Shown: piece by piece, positions 43,600 through 53,900 of the stretch | How the letters are laid out: the number at the start of each line of letters is the position of its first letter | Numbering within the stretch: position 1 is the stretch's first letter | Assembly: GCA_021229015.1 (NCBI GenBank) | Contig: CM037782.1 | Span: 62,175,909 to 62,239,908, forward strand | Source: Solen grandis | Taxonomy: Eukaryota > Mollusca > Bivalvia > Adapedonta > Solenidae | Direction: 5' to 3' | DNA: 64,000 nucleotides | Notes under the pieces: generated by a model | The model's input: only the letters and a program-made list of their open reading frames with translations | Databases searched by the model: none | What the model was told of the DNA's origin: nothing | Translations under genes and position numbers: made by a program

Positions 43600-43900
43600 T
43601 GGTTTGTTGGTTTAACATCCCACCGACAGCATTTCAGTCATTTGGAGACGATGCCTACTTCAGAAAGATATAGTGCTGCCACACTGCAGTATCACGTTGT
43701 AGACATGTGGCATGATACCAGACCAAGTCACATTATCCTGACACCGGGCCAACCAGGCCTTGCAACTACCTTTATATGCTGAGCGCCAAGCAAGGGAGCT
43801 ATAACAGTACCATTATTTACGACTTTGGTATGTCGCGGCCGGGGATCGAACCCAAAACCTCCCGCACCCGAGGCGGACGCTCTAACCACTCGACCTCCGG
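43600..43900 (-). mobile_element. Full-length tRNA-derived SINE, reverse orientation
   Basis: Reading the minus strand: a tRNA head with A-box-like GAGTGGTTAGAGCGTCC and B-box GGTTCGATCCCC, a body with ctcccttgcttggcgctcag, gtgtcaggataatgtgac, catgccacatgtctac and gcagtgtggcagcactatat, and an end in gtcggtgggatgttaaacc-aacaaacc. This is the best copy of the main SINE family of the window. The ORFs at 43552-43782 and 43776-44036 are by-products. Confidence 0.85.
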
Positions 43901-43901
43901 G

Positions 43902-44018
43902 AATGACGTCAGTAATGATGTCAATAATGTCAATAATAATATCAATAATGACCTCAGTAATGACGTCAATAATTATTTTAATAATGGCGTCAATAATGAT
44001 GTCAGTAATGATGTCAGT
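43902..44018. repeat. 12-bp tandem repeat, ten units, with CRE palindromes
   Basis: The consensus unit is AATGA(C/T)GTCA(A/G)T; one unit is 9 bp. Two units contain the full CRE palindrome TGACGTCA (43904-43911, 43961-43968). The array begins within 1-2 bp of the head of the adjacent SINE. Confidence 0.9.
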
Positions 44019-46209
44019 ATAGGAGTTATTTTTTAATCAAAACCTCAGTTTATACATTGGTTTAACCTACAGTTCTACAGTGTTTTCTTACAGTCGTTTA
44101 GCTCCTTTCATTGAAACAGAGTGTATAATAGAAAAACAAATGTTCAATTGATAATACCAAGAGAATTGGGAAATGCTGCATATCTATAGAGACTTAACGA
44201 AAGTGTCATTTATTACAAAAAAATAACATGTTTGCACTGCTTTCAGTGATGCTAGGACGTCTAGTCAAAACATACCGGGTATGAACTTGACTGTGTTTGC
44301 CCTGCCAACCACAACAACAACAACTCCGCCCCCACCGTCGACAAGGCGCCCCAGACAGCGTCCACCAAGTCGACCGAGAGAACTGAACACCCTCCAAGGA
44401 ACTAGATACTTCTGATTAAAAACAGCCATCTTGCTTCAGTCGCTGTACACAATCGCAGACGCAATGCACGTGTAAACTTACGAAGCATTCGTGAAAGTGA
44501 AAACACTCCTGACAATCCGAAATTTAATCGATAAACTATAGCTGAGATACACTCTTGTATATATGTTTTAATGAAGTTAGTTATGACATATTTATAGATA
44601 GGTTAATAATTGTAAAAATGTTAAACTTTCAAAGAAATCAACCTTGTAACATTTCAAGTATACTAAAGATTAATTTTACACAGGCTTTGTCAGATGTATT
44701 TAAGTTGATCAAACATCATACATTTATGTATCTTAGAATAAATAAAATGCTATCTTGATTGCATCCCAGACTCTATTTACAAAATAATTTCATAAAACTT
44801 GCTGCTGCTTAAGATAATAAAAAGCTTATTAAATAATGTTTGTCACATTTAATTAAATACTATGTATAAGACGGGACCGATCAAAGTTAAGAAAAAGACG
44901 AAGAAAGACAGGTTAGGCTGTTATGGAAGTACACAAAATTCAAATTCGAATATAGATGCGTTCCTTAACTGATCTTTCCAATATATTTTTTGCAAGCGTT
45001 CAGAAAGAAATAAGCCCCAGATTAAAGCCAAAGTGCCGAAAAACATTATAATATATTGCACTCTGACGTCATTGTTATAAACTAAAATCAACAAGCAGAG
45101 TTTTCGTCCGTCCCTCACGAAACCGTGTCTTCAATGGGCTCAATGACAAGAACGGAAAACAATTATTTAATGCGGATTGAAATGTATTTTAAAGATCAAA
45201 AGTAAAGAAACATTGAATAAATAATTTTGAATCATTATAAAACCCGTGGACAATTTTAATTTTGATTTTTATCATGAAAACTATTTTCCTGCCTTATTTT
45301 GCAAATGCGAACAATCCGCAATCGCTCGTTTACAGATGTAAATATTTACAGATTCAGTCCGATATCGTACTATTAAAACCACTTTTTATTTTCATAACTT
45401 ATAATTTCAATGACCATTTCGATCAGGTTCAATGGGGCTATTCAATATACATGTATATTTCAGAGTTTAAGGACCTTCAAATTAAATGTCTGAACAATGT
45501 TCTAGTTGACGACATGGTCTCTATTTATAAATTGCTTGAGTTTGGATCTACTTTCTGAGCCAACCACAGAGTTGAATGGATCGGAAGCGGAAGTAAGAGG
45601 GTATAAAATCACACAGAGTGTGCCGAAGAAAGGCGGAAAAACACGATTACATAATATGCCCCAAATGGCGGGGACATTCACCGAATTCACTGGAATTCGA
45701 TATGCAAAGCTGCGCCATTGATACGCTGACTTTACGCCCATGCGAAAAAAACGTAGTTTTCGAATGGCGGGTTTATAAGCAGAACAGCTGAAAGCAAAAA
45801 TATGAAAAAACTTGATTTGTTGTTGGGTTGCTTAGCGAAAAGACGAAATTTAGAAGCAAGAATTGAATACGAAATGTCAAAAGCATATTGTAATATATGC
45901 ATTGTATTGTCGTATTTCGCTACCTAGAACACCTTACGTGAAAGCACATTCTTTTCGACTTTTCACATTCGAATTTTGTTTGTAGACATTTAAGAATCCA
46001 AAGCTGCATATCTTAAGGCAAGCAAAAACATAACTTAAAAAATAGAACAGACATTAAACATTTTTTTAGAACTACACAATTATAAAGCTAAAGTTAAAGT
46101 ACACGTGTACTTAAACGTGTACATATCATCTAAAGAGCTGATACTTGGGTTTAGTTTTTCACTCCAGACTCATTTAGACGACATACCAATGTCATATAAA
46201 ACGACACTG
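44019..46209. other. Intergenic sequence without supported genes
   Basis: AT-rich. Open frames at 45262-45558 and 45506-45721 have no recognisable domain, splice context or repeat support. Confidence 0.6.
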
Positions 46210-46410
46210 GTATAGCCTTCTTGCTTGGCGCTCAGCATATAAGGGTAGTTCCAGGACTAGTTGGTCCGAAAGCAAAACATTTGACTGGGCGTGGTATCAT
46301 TCCACATGTCTACGGCGTGATACTGCAATACGGCAGCACTATATCTGTCCCAAGTCTAAATAGTCTCCGAATGACTAAAATACTATCAGTGGGACGGTAA
46401 ACCCAATAAA
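46210..46410 (+). mobile_element. SINE body fragment (43.6-kb family)
   Basis: Shares ttgcttggcgctcagcatat, ccacatgtctacggcgtgat and cggcagcactatatctgt with the family and ends in cagtgggacggtaaaccc. No tRNA head. Confidence 0.8.
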
Positions 46411-46841
46411 AATATATGATGCACGAGCAATCAGAGTAAACCAAGTTAACCATCTTCTATTTTGAAACACAGATTTTGCACAGTCTGTATAACAAAGAAA
46501 ACTCTTTTGTTTTATTTATTATTTAAAGTTAATTCTTTTGATATGAGATAAAGGTAAATATTCATCAGGTCGATTCCAGGTCATGACTTTTAAACGTTGA
46601 TAAAATGTATATTGGATTATTTCCTTTGTTTGTCGCTTAGCATATATACGCTCAAGGACCGTATAAAACGTCGATATTTCATTTTTTTTTTATTTCTACA
46701 GGTTAACGCCTTCTTTAAACCCGTACTTTAATTAGTGATCAAATATAGAGAAGGACAAAAAATGTTCGCCAAACTTGCTAATATATGCCTCTTAACATTT
46801 CTAAATAATCTAATATCGGTTGAAAAACTCGGAATAAAATA

Positions 46842-46990
46842 CAGTTGAACCTGTACTAGCGGTCAACTGTATTAAGCGGTCAAACTCCATTTAAAGGTCA
46901 GTTTACATATCACCGTTAATATTTTGTTATATGTTAAACCCTCATTTAGTGACCACCTCTTTTAAGCGACCTCTTTCTCTTGTTCCATTT
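46842..46990. mobile_element. Terminal fragment of a Tc1/mariner-like repeat
   Basis: ACAGTTGAACCTGTACTAGC followed by repeated AAGCGGTCAA/AAGCGACCT words resembles the widespread invertebrate element ends with 'cagttgaacct...taagcggtca'. No matching opposite end was found, and similarity is from memory. Sequence from 46991 to 48609 is otherwise unassigned. Confidence 0.4.
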
Positions 46991-48609
46991 ATTGACTGTA
47001 TTTCCTAACATTCGGGAGAACTTTATTAGTGATGTGTTCTTCGTGATAGCAAACAAATGCTCACGGATGTTTTACTGAATGTTATATGACACAAGTGTGT
47101 AGAGCACTTTTTTTTATTCGCTTCTCGTGCGTTATATGATAAACCCATTAAAACTGACGAACAAATAAACTACTTATTAATAATTATTAATACGACAGTA
47201 AACATGATGCTTGTGATAGCTTAAAATGACGTCATATACCACGTTGTATGGTCACTCTGTAAGTTTATATAGGGGTGGTCATTTGGTATCACGTCAGGTG
47301 ATTACGGCGTGATTCCCAAGTGTTTTTTGCATTTGTAGAAATCTCTAAACGACGATTAATATACTGCCGTTGAAATGTTTAAGCAAATAAATCAAGCAAT
47401 GGATGATGTGAAGATGACGTGAAAATATTCATCAAAATATATGGAAAACATGCATAGTTGATAAACTAATGACTACTAGATTCCTGAGTGTCCCGAAGCC
47501 GTAGCATCCAAATGTACCGTACACATATCGATGTACGCTTAATGTCAGAATGGTTAGGCTTGGTGTCTTTATACTGCCAACATGTGATGTAAACATCCTT
47601 CAAAATATACATTTTACGAATACCGTCATGGTATTACAAAATGAAGACATAATTTGTTCGCTTATCAAACTTATGAATATTCATGTACAAATAAATGTGA
47701 ATATTAAAGCAGCTCGTTCACAGATGATCGGTAGAAATCTTAAAATAAAACTCTCCTTCGTTGATATTTGTCTTTGTTTCCTGAAAAAAAAAAGTGTACG
47801 TCATATTGTACAGGAAAACGCTGTTTTCGAAAGCAAGCACAACTTGGACGAAAGCGGTTAAATTAAGAATACGATATCCCCGAAGGACACGTTCCGCAAC
47901 ATGGCGTCTTCACCAGTTCATACCCTATGAAGTTAGCGCATGAGGGAAAAGTGAATGAATCTAAATGTAGGTTTTATCAGTCTAAATATAGTTTCAATAC
48001 CGTCCATAACGGTACTGCCTGTGATGTGTAAACCACACTATTTTAATCACAGATGGTTGAATTAGGTGACGATTGGTATTGATAGACGTAATGCACACAT
48101 ATAGTTAAAAATCATATTATCTGTGAACGTGCAGCTTGCTTACTGGTTCTTTTAATGGTATATGAAATAATTCAATGGATTTGTCTTTTCTGTGCAGACT
48201 GTGTAACATGTGAGATGCAATTTTGTTTGAGCAAACAGGGACGCAATAGAGCAGTCTGATCTGGGTCTCCTCTGTTTGCTTATGCACGATTGCAGCTTAG
48301 CTGTTACACACAATGTCTGGTATGTATTTATTCAGTAATCTAGGCTTAACGTCACCCAGTGACTTTAGCTCTGAATTTTGATGCCTGGTTTAAGTAGATT
48401 ACTGGTAAGCATTGAAATTGTGAAAATACGAACTGCTCGGAAAAATACGTGGGCCGGTCAGCAAACCGAGAATAGTTTTATTTAAAACGTTTTTTCTTTT
48501 TCTTTTTTTCTGTCCGTGACTAAAATTTAAAAGCGTGATGTTTACTGATTAAGAAAGCGAAAAATAAAGTGCTTTCCATACAAACAATATTGAAATTAAG
48601 GTAAAGTCC

Positions 48610-48742
48610 CTGTAATGGTTCCGCTTTGTCTTGGACCACTTAACCTCTACCAAGATAACCAAAGTACCCCAATGAAACATTAGGAAACCTTGGTTATTTC
48701 CGTGAAAGTCCATGAAATCCGAATGTTGCGGAACCATTACAG
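48610..48742. mobile_element. MITE-like element with 15-bp perfect inverted ends
   Basis: CTGTAATGGTTCCGC at 48610-48624 is exactly inverted at 48728-48742; similarity extends a few bases outward (aaagtcc/aaaaatca). ~133 bp, no coding capacity; no certain target duplication. Confidence 0.6.
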
Positions 48743-49154
48743 TGATTTTTCCCTAATAATAATAATAAATAATAAATGATATTTAGTTTTTGCTCCACAC
48801 AATTATACATCCAATCTTGAAAAAAAAATAGATATAAGTTATTTGTTCATTTTAAATGGTTAGTATCTGCTTATAAAATGTTTATCTATTCACATTTAAG
48901 GTATCACATACGATCATGAGATATACATTGCACCTAAAAAATCATGGAAATCATTATTAGTTCTGAAAAAAAAAAGTTGATCAGTTCATCAAAGCTTATC
49001 CACACGGTGTTCAATGGGGTTCAAGTTAGGAGTCTGAAACCCACGGTATCACACGAATATAAGTTTATGAATTAGACAAATAAGTAGTTTTGTAAGATCT
49101 TCCAGTCCAATGTAGCTGCTGCACACAGCAATAGCTCATGCTTTGAATCGTTGT

Positions 49155-49469
49155 CCGGCCGCGATATATCAAAGTCGTTAAAAATGGTTCTGTTATAGCT
49201 CCCTTGTTATAGCTCCCTTGTTATAGCTGCCTTGTTATAGCTCCCTTGTTATAGCTGCCTTGTTATAGCTCCCTTGCTTGGCGCTCAGCGTATAGGGGTA
49301 GTTGCAGGATTGGTTGGCCCGGTGTCAGGATAATGTGACCGGGTGTGATATCATGCCACATGTCTACGGCGTGATATTGCAGTGTGGCAGCACTATATCG
49401 GTCTCAAGTAGACATCGTATCCAAATGAATGAAATACTGTCGGTGGGACGTTAAACCCATCAAACAAAC
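49155..49469 (+). mobile_element. SINE copy with 14-bp internal amplification
   Basis: The usual body and 3' end (cggtgggacgttaaacccat). Before ctcccttgcttggcgctcag the 14-bp word GCTCCCTTGTTATA is repeated five times (49198-49267), two of the units with a C-to-G change. The tRNA head is reduced to the end of the B-box region (ccggccgcgatatatc). Confidence 0.8.
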
Positions 49470-49580
49470 GTTGCTTTTGTGACTGTGCTTTTGTAAGCCG
49501 GCATTTTGACAATATAACAGCAAGAAAATGAGTATGAGTTGCTATTTAACTTTTTATACAATCTTAATTATGTCGATATG

Positions 49581-49839
49581 TCGTTGGCCAACTGGTAAAA
49601 GCGTCTGTCCCGTAACCGGGATGTAGTGGGTCCGATCTTCGACCGCGACATAATTCCTCTGTTTGGCGCTCTGCAAATACAGGCCTGGCTGGCCCAGTGT
49701 CAGGATAATATGACCGGGTGTGGTATCATGCCATATGTCTGCGTCGAGATATCGCGGTGAGGCAGCACTATAATTACCTATCTAATTTAGACACTATCCC
49801 AAAGTTACAGCAATATTTTTATTGGCAAGTTAAACCCAG
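49581..49839 (+). mobile_element. SINE copy with tRNA head
   Basis: The head reads tggccaactggtaaaagcgt and gggtccgatcttcgaccgcg (decayed A and B boxes). The body has gtgtcaggataatatgaccg and catgccatatgtctgcgtcg. Confidence 0.75.
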
Positions 49840-50178
49840 GGGAACACATATCTAGGTCGAGATATTCAACCTGTGGTTAGTTTTAAATTATACGCTTCCT
49901 TAAAATTATCCTGACGACAATGAAAAGCTAAAGCCAGTTGTTATATGATACCTTTTACAATCTTTCTAAGTGCAAGACGTTTAAAATATAATGGTATGTC
50001 GAAAGAAAGTTGATTCGATTTTTGCATTAATTCATTTTCGGTTAAAGTTTTCACCGATCCCAATATTAAATACATATAGCTACATTATATATTTGAATGC
50101 TTTTCCAGACATTGTTGTTATGCTCTGCTTATAATTACTTGTTGTGTATATGTTCATGTTTATGAAAACAGACACATG

Positions 50179-50452
50179 CTCCGGTGACCGTGTGGTGAGA
50201 ACGTCAGTCCCGTAACCCGGAGGTCATGGGTTTGATTCCTGGCCGCGACATAAGTCGCTAAGGTACTAACATATTAACATGTGCTTGGTGCTCAGCACAA
50301 AAGGTTAAGTCTAGTGTTAAGAGTTGTGTGGCATCATGTGCCATATGTATACGGTGTGATATCGCAGTGAAGCCTCGGTAAGATGAAAGTTCCGAAATGA
50401 CAAAAAAAATAAATAAAATAATAAAAATAAATAAATAAATAAATAAATAAAC
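50179..50452 (+). mobile_element. SINE copy with A-rich (AAAT)n tail
   Basis: Head with tgaccgtgtggtgagaacgt and B-box-like GGGTTTGATTCCTGG, body gtgccatatgtatacggtgt, then an (AAAT)n tail at about 50405-50450. Confidence 0.75.
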
Positions 50453-50680
50453 TGTCGGAAGACGCACTATAACAGGTAAAGTAAACGTGTTTCTTTTTAA
50501 GAAATATATTATTAAAACTAAACGTGCTGTTTTGTCCCTTGACTGTAAACAGAAAAATGTCATCAAGATATTTATTAAGTATTATAATATCGTTACACAA
50601 AGCGACCCTTTATCATATGCCCAAATTGATATCGTGCTAAAGACTAAACCATCATTGATAACATCAATCTTACCCCTTTT

Positions 50681-50693
50681 TCATCATCAAAAC

Positions 50694-50725
<32 letters not shown>

Positions 50726-50836
50726 CCTCTTCATCCTACTCATCATCATCCCTTCCCCCTACTCATTATCATCATCCCTTTCCCCTACTCATCATCTCTC
50801 CCTTCCCTCATCATCATCATCATCCCTTCCCCCTAC

Positions 50837-50877
<41 letters not shown>

Positions 50878-50937
50878 TTTTCCCCCTACTCATCAACATC
50901 ATCATCATCATTATCATCATCATCATCATCATTATTT
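50681..50937. repeat. (CAT)n / CCCTACTCATCAT compound microsatellite
   Basis: Long CAT/ATC runs interrupted by cttccccctactcatcatca-type blocks. The His/Pro/Ser-rich ORF here is a repeat product. Confidence 0.95.
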
Positions 50938-51805
50938 ACACAATCCGACATCGATTTACGTTCATCTTTCACTATCTTTAAACTTGTTTAATGAAATTAC
51001 TCCAGTAAACAATTCAGCTGTTTGAATCCAAGTAATATCATTTCCCTAGTTTCTTCCTGCAGTATACCCACCAAAAAGTAAGCTTTATCGGTATATTTTG
51101 AAATACTACAGCCATATAGGAGGTACAGGTATCCCCGTCTTAATCAGAGCGCTGTATATATATATATAGATTTCAACGTCACAATAGATATTCCCCTACA
51201 TACGGGACCTGTCGACGGTTAACAACGCACGTAAACAAATCGGACTCACATCGCCATTTTTCTTCCATGAAACCTGAATACCAATAATAATAGGTGAGTG
51301 ATTGTTTTTTTCTTTTCTCCCAAACTTAAGCAATGGATTAATTATGTATAGCACATGTATTGTTTTAGACACGTGTACATTTATTTCATCAAACAGTATC
51401 GTTTATTGAGTTCTATAACCTAGCAATTTTTACATGAATGTATACACGTTTGGAGATAAAAAGAATGCGTATTCTGTTTTTCAAAATTGATATTTCTAGT
51501 GATATGAATCGAAACATTTGTAAACATTTTATTTGACCGCCATAAGCCTACAGACAGATCTCTCTATACTTATCAAAATGACTGCCTGGACCAAAACTGT
51601 GAAAGAAGTTTGTGTAGAACATATCAGTATTGATATTTCATTTATCAGAGCAATTTTGCACACACAAAAAGTGAATTAAGCTATCGTGTATCAATAAAGT
51701 TATATCCTGCTTTCGTTTTCAAGTCCAAACAAGTTTTACAGTATGCAGTATAGATTTTCAAATACATGTATACTGTTTCAAAAATTGCCTTCCTTGATAA
51801 AACAT

Positions 51806-51920
51806 TGCCGGACGGTCGTGGGTTAGATCCTCGGGCGTGACTAAACTCGTTCAAATAATATTGGATAGCATATAAGTCTAGTTCCAGGACCTTTTGGTGT
51901 GGTATCAGGATAACGTGGAT
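51806..51920 (+). mobile_element. SINE fragment
   Basis: B-box-like gtgggttagatcctcgggcg, then atagcatataagtctagttc and ggtgtggtatcaggataacg, as in the 43.6-kb family. The region 50940-51805 has nothing else supported beyond a possible GTGAGT donor at 51293. Confidence 0.65.
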
Positions 51921-52241
51921 GAATCTATAGAACAAGCGTGGATCTAGAATCATAAGCCGGGGGCGTCATGTTTTTGTGATAGACAGAATGTTGTTTGCCA
52001 AAATCGCGAGGAAGGATGTCGGATAGTTTCTCCCTCGTGCTTGTGGGAGTTTTGGGTCTCTCCCAAGACAAGTTTGATTCTTAAACGCAAAATGGTGCTT
52101 TCTGATGCATTTTGCAAATTTCGGCTAAATTGTCGAATTCTTTATTTCCCGAAATGAGGCATATTAGTTTCAAACTTTCCATCAATGCGAATGTGTGTCA
52201 TTTATACCGTTCGGAAACTCAAACGTTGGCCATAACATTTT

Positions 52242-53900
52242 TAGCTCACCTAAGCACAAATTGCTCAAGATGAGCTTTTCTGATCGCCCTTCGTCCGGCG
52301 TCCGTCGGCGTCCGTCGTCCGTCGTGCGTCGGACGACGTCAACAATTTGCTTTAAACGACATCTCCTCTGAAACCGCTTGACAGAATTTAATGAAACTTG
52401 GCAGGAATGTTCCTTGGGTGAGGCTCTACAAAAGTTGCTAAAATAAAGTTGATCCATGAAGAACTCTGGTTGCCATGGCAACAAAAAGAAAAATAATTTG
52501 AAAACTTTAAAAATCATCTGCTTAAAAACTACTGGACAGATTTCAAAATAATTTGGTACAGATGTTCCTTGGGTCAACCCCTACCAAAGTTGCTTAAATT
52601 ATTCCGATCCGTAAAAAAACATGGCCTCCAGGGGCGGGGCTTATTTGCCTTATATGTATATAGAGAAACCTTTAAACAACATCTCCTCTGAAACCACTGG
52701 AATTTGATTAAACTTGGCAGGGATGATCCTTGGGTCAACCTTCACAAAAGTTGCTAAAATAAACTTGATCCATGAAGAACTCTGGTTGCCATGGCAACAA
52801 AAAGAAAAAAAATGAAAAGTTTAAAAATCATCTTCTTCAAAACTACTGGCCAGATTTTAAAATAAATTGGTGCAGATGTTCCTTAGGTCAACCTCTACCA
52901 AAGTTGCTAAAATTATTCCGATCCGTAAAAAAACATGGCCGCCAGGGGCGGGGCTTATTTGCCTTATATGTATATAGAGAAACCTTTAAACAACATCTCC
53001 TCTGAAACCACTGGACAGAATTTGATTAAACTTGGCAGGGATGATCCTTGGGTCAACCTTCACAAAAGTTGCTAAAATAAACTTGATCCATGTAGAAATC
53101 TGGTTGTCATGGCAACAAAAAAAAAAAAAATATATGAAAACTTTAAAAATCATCTTCTTCAAAACTACTGGCCAGATTTTAAAATAAATTGGTACAGATG
53201 TTCCTTGGGTCAACCTCTACTAAAGTTGCTAAAAATTTTCCGATCCGTAAAAAACATGGCCGCCAGGGGCGGGGCTTATTAGCCTTATATGTATATAGGG
53301 AAAACCCTAATCAACATTTCCTCCGAAACCACTGGACAGAATTTGATTAAACTTGGCAGGGATGATCCTTGCGTCAACCTTCACAAAAGTTGCTAAAATA
53401 AACTTGATCCATGTAGAACTGGTTGCCATGGCAACAAAAAGAAGAAAAAAAATGAAAACTTTAAAAATCATCTTCTTCAAAACTACTTGCCAGATTTTAA
53501 AATAAATTGGTACAGATGTTCCTTGGGTCAACCTCTACCGAAGTTGCTAATTTTTTTCCGATCCGTAAAAAAACATGGCCGCCAGGGGCGGGGCTTATTT
53601 GCCTTTTATGTATATAGGGAAAACTTTAATCAACATCTCCTCTGAAACCACTGGACAGAATTTGATTAATCTTGGCAGGAATGATCCTTGGGTCAACCTT
53701 CACAAAAGTTGCTAAAATAAACTCGATCCATATAGAACTCTGGTTTCCATGGCAACAAAAAGAAGAAAAAAAATGAAAACTTTAAAAATCATCTGCTTCA
53801 AAACTACTGGCCAGATTTTAAAATAAATTGGTACAGATGTTCCTTGGGTCAACCTATTTATCTCAGGTGAGCGATTTAGGGCCATCATGGCCCTCTTGTT
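52242..53900 (+). mobile_element. Tandem-repeat-bearing non-autonomous element (agctcacctaag...ctcaggtgagc)
   Basis: The left end (agctcacctaagcacaaatt) and the right inner end (ctcaggtgagcga) form short inverted termini; a GTCCGTCG-rich stretch follows the left end, and the right end finishes gggccatcatggccctcttg. Between them are about 4.6 tandem units of 314-325 bp, marked by catctcctctgaaacc at about 52359, 52679, 52993, 53309 and 53634. The last unit is cut short. ORFs on the minus strand are repeat products. The arrangement resembles tandem-repeat-containing MITEs described in bivalves; the family name is not verified. Confidence 0.75.
52469..53756. promoter_or_regulatory. Periodic X-box (RFX-like) palindromes
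   Basis: GTTGCCATGGCAAC occurs at 52469, 52785 and 53422, with one-base variants at 53103 (GTTGTC...) and 53743 (GTTTCC...). That is one per tandem unit, ~317 bp apart. The palindrome equals the known RFX-family X-box consensus GTNRCC-RGYAAC. Function here is inferred only. Confidence 0.55.

Noticed and set aside
47703..48140. Element with 'gcagctcgttcacagatga' ends, also seen near 22227
   Set aside because: Only ~20 bp shared, the inverted partner near 48120 is imperfect, and no target duplication is seen.
50487..50981. His/Ser-rich 164-codon protein
   Set aside because: Direct translation of the CAT microsatellite.
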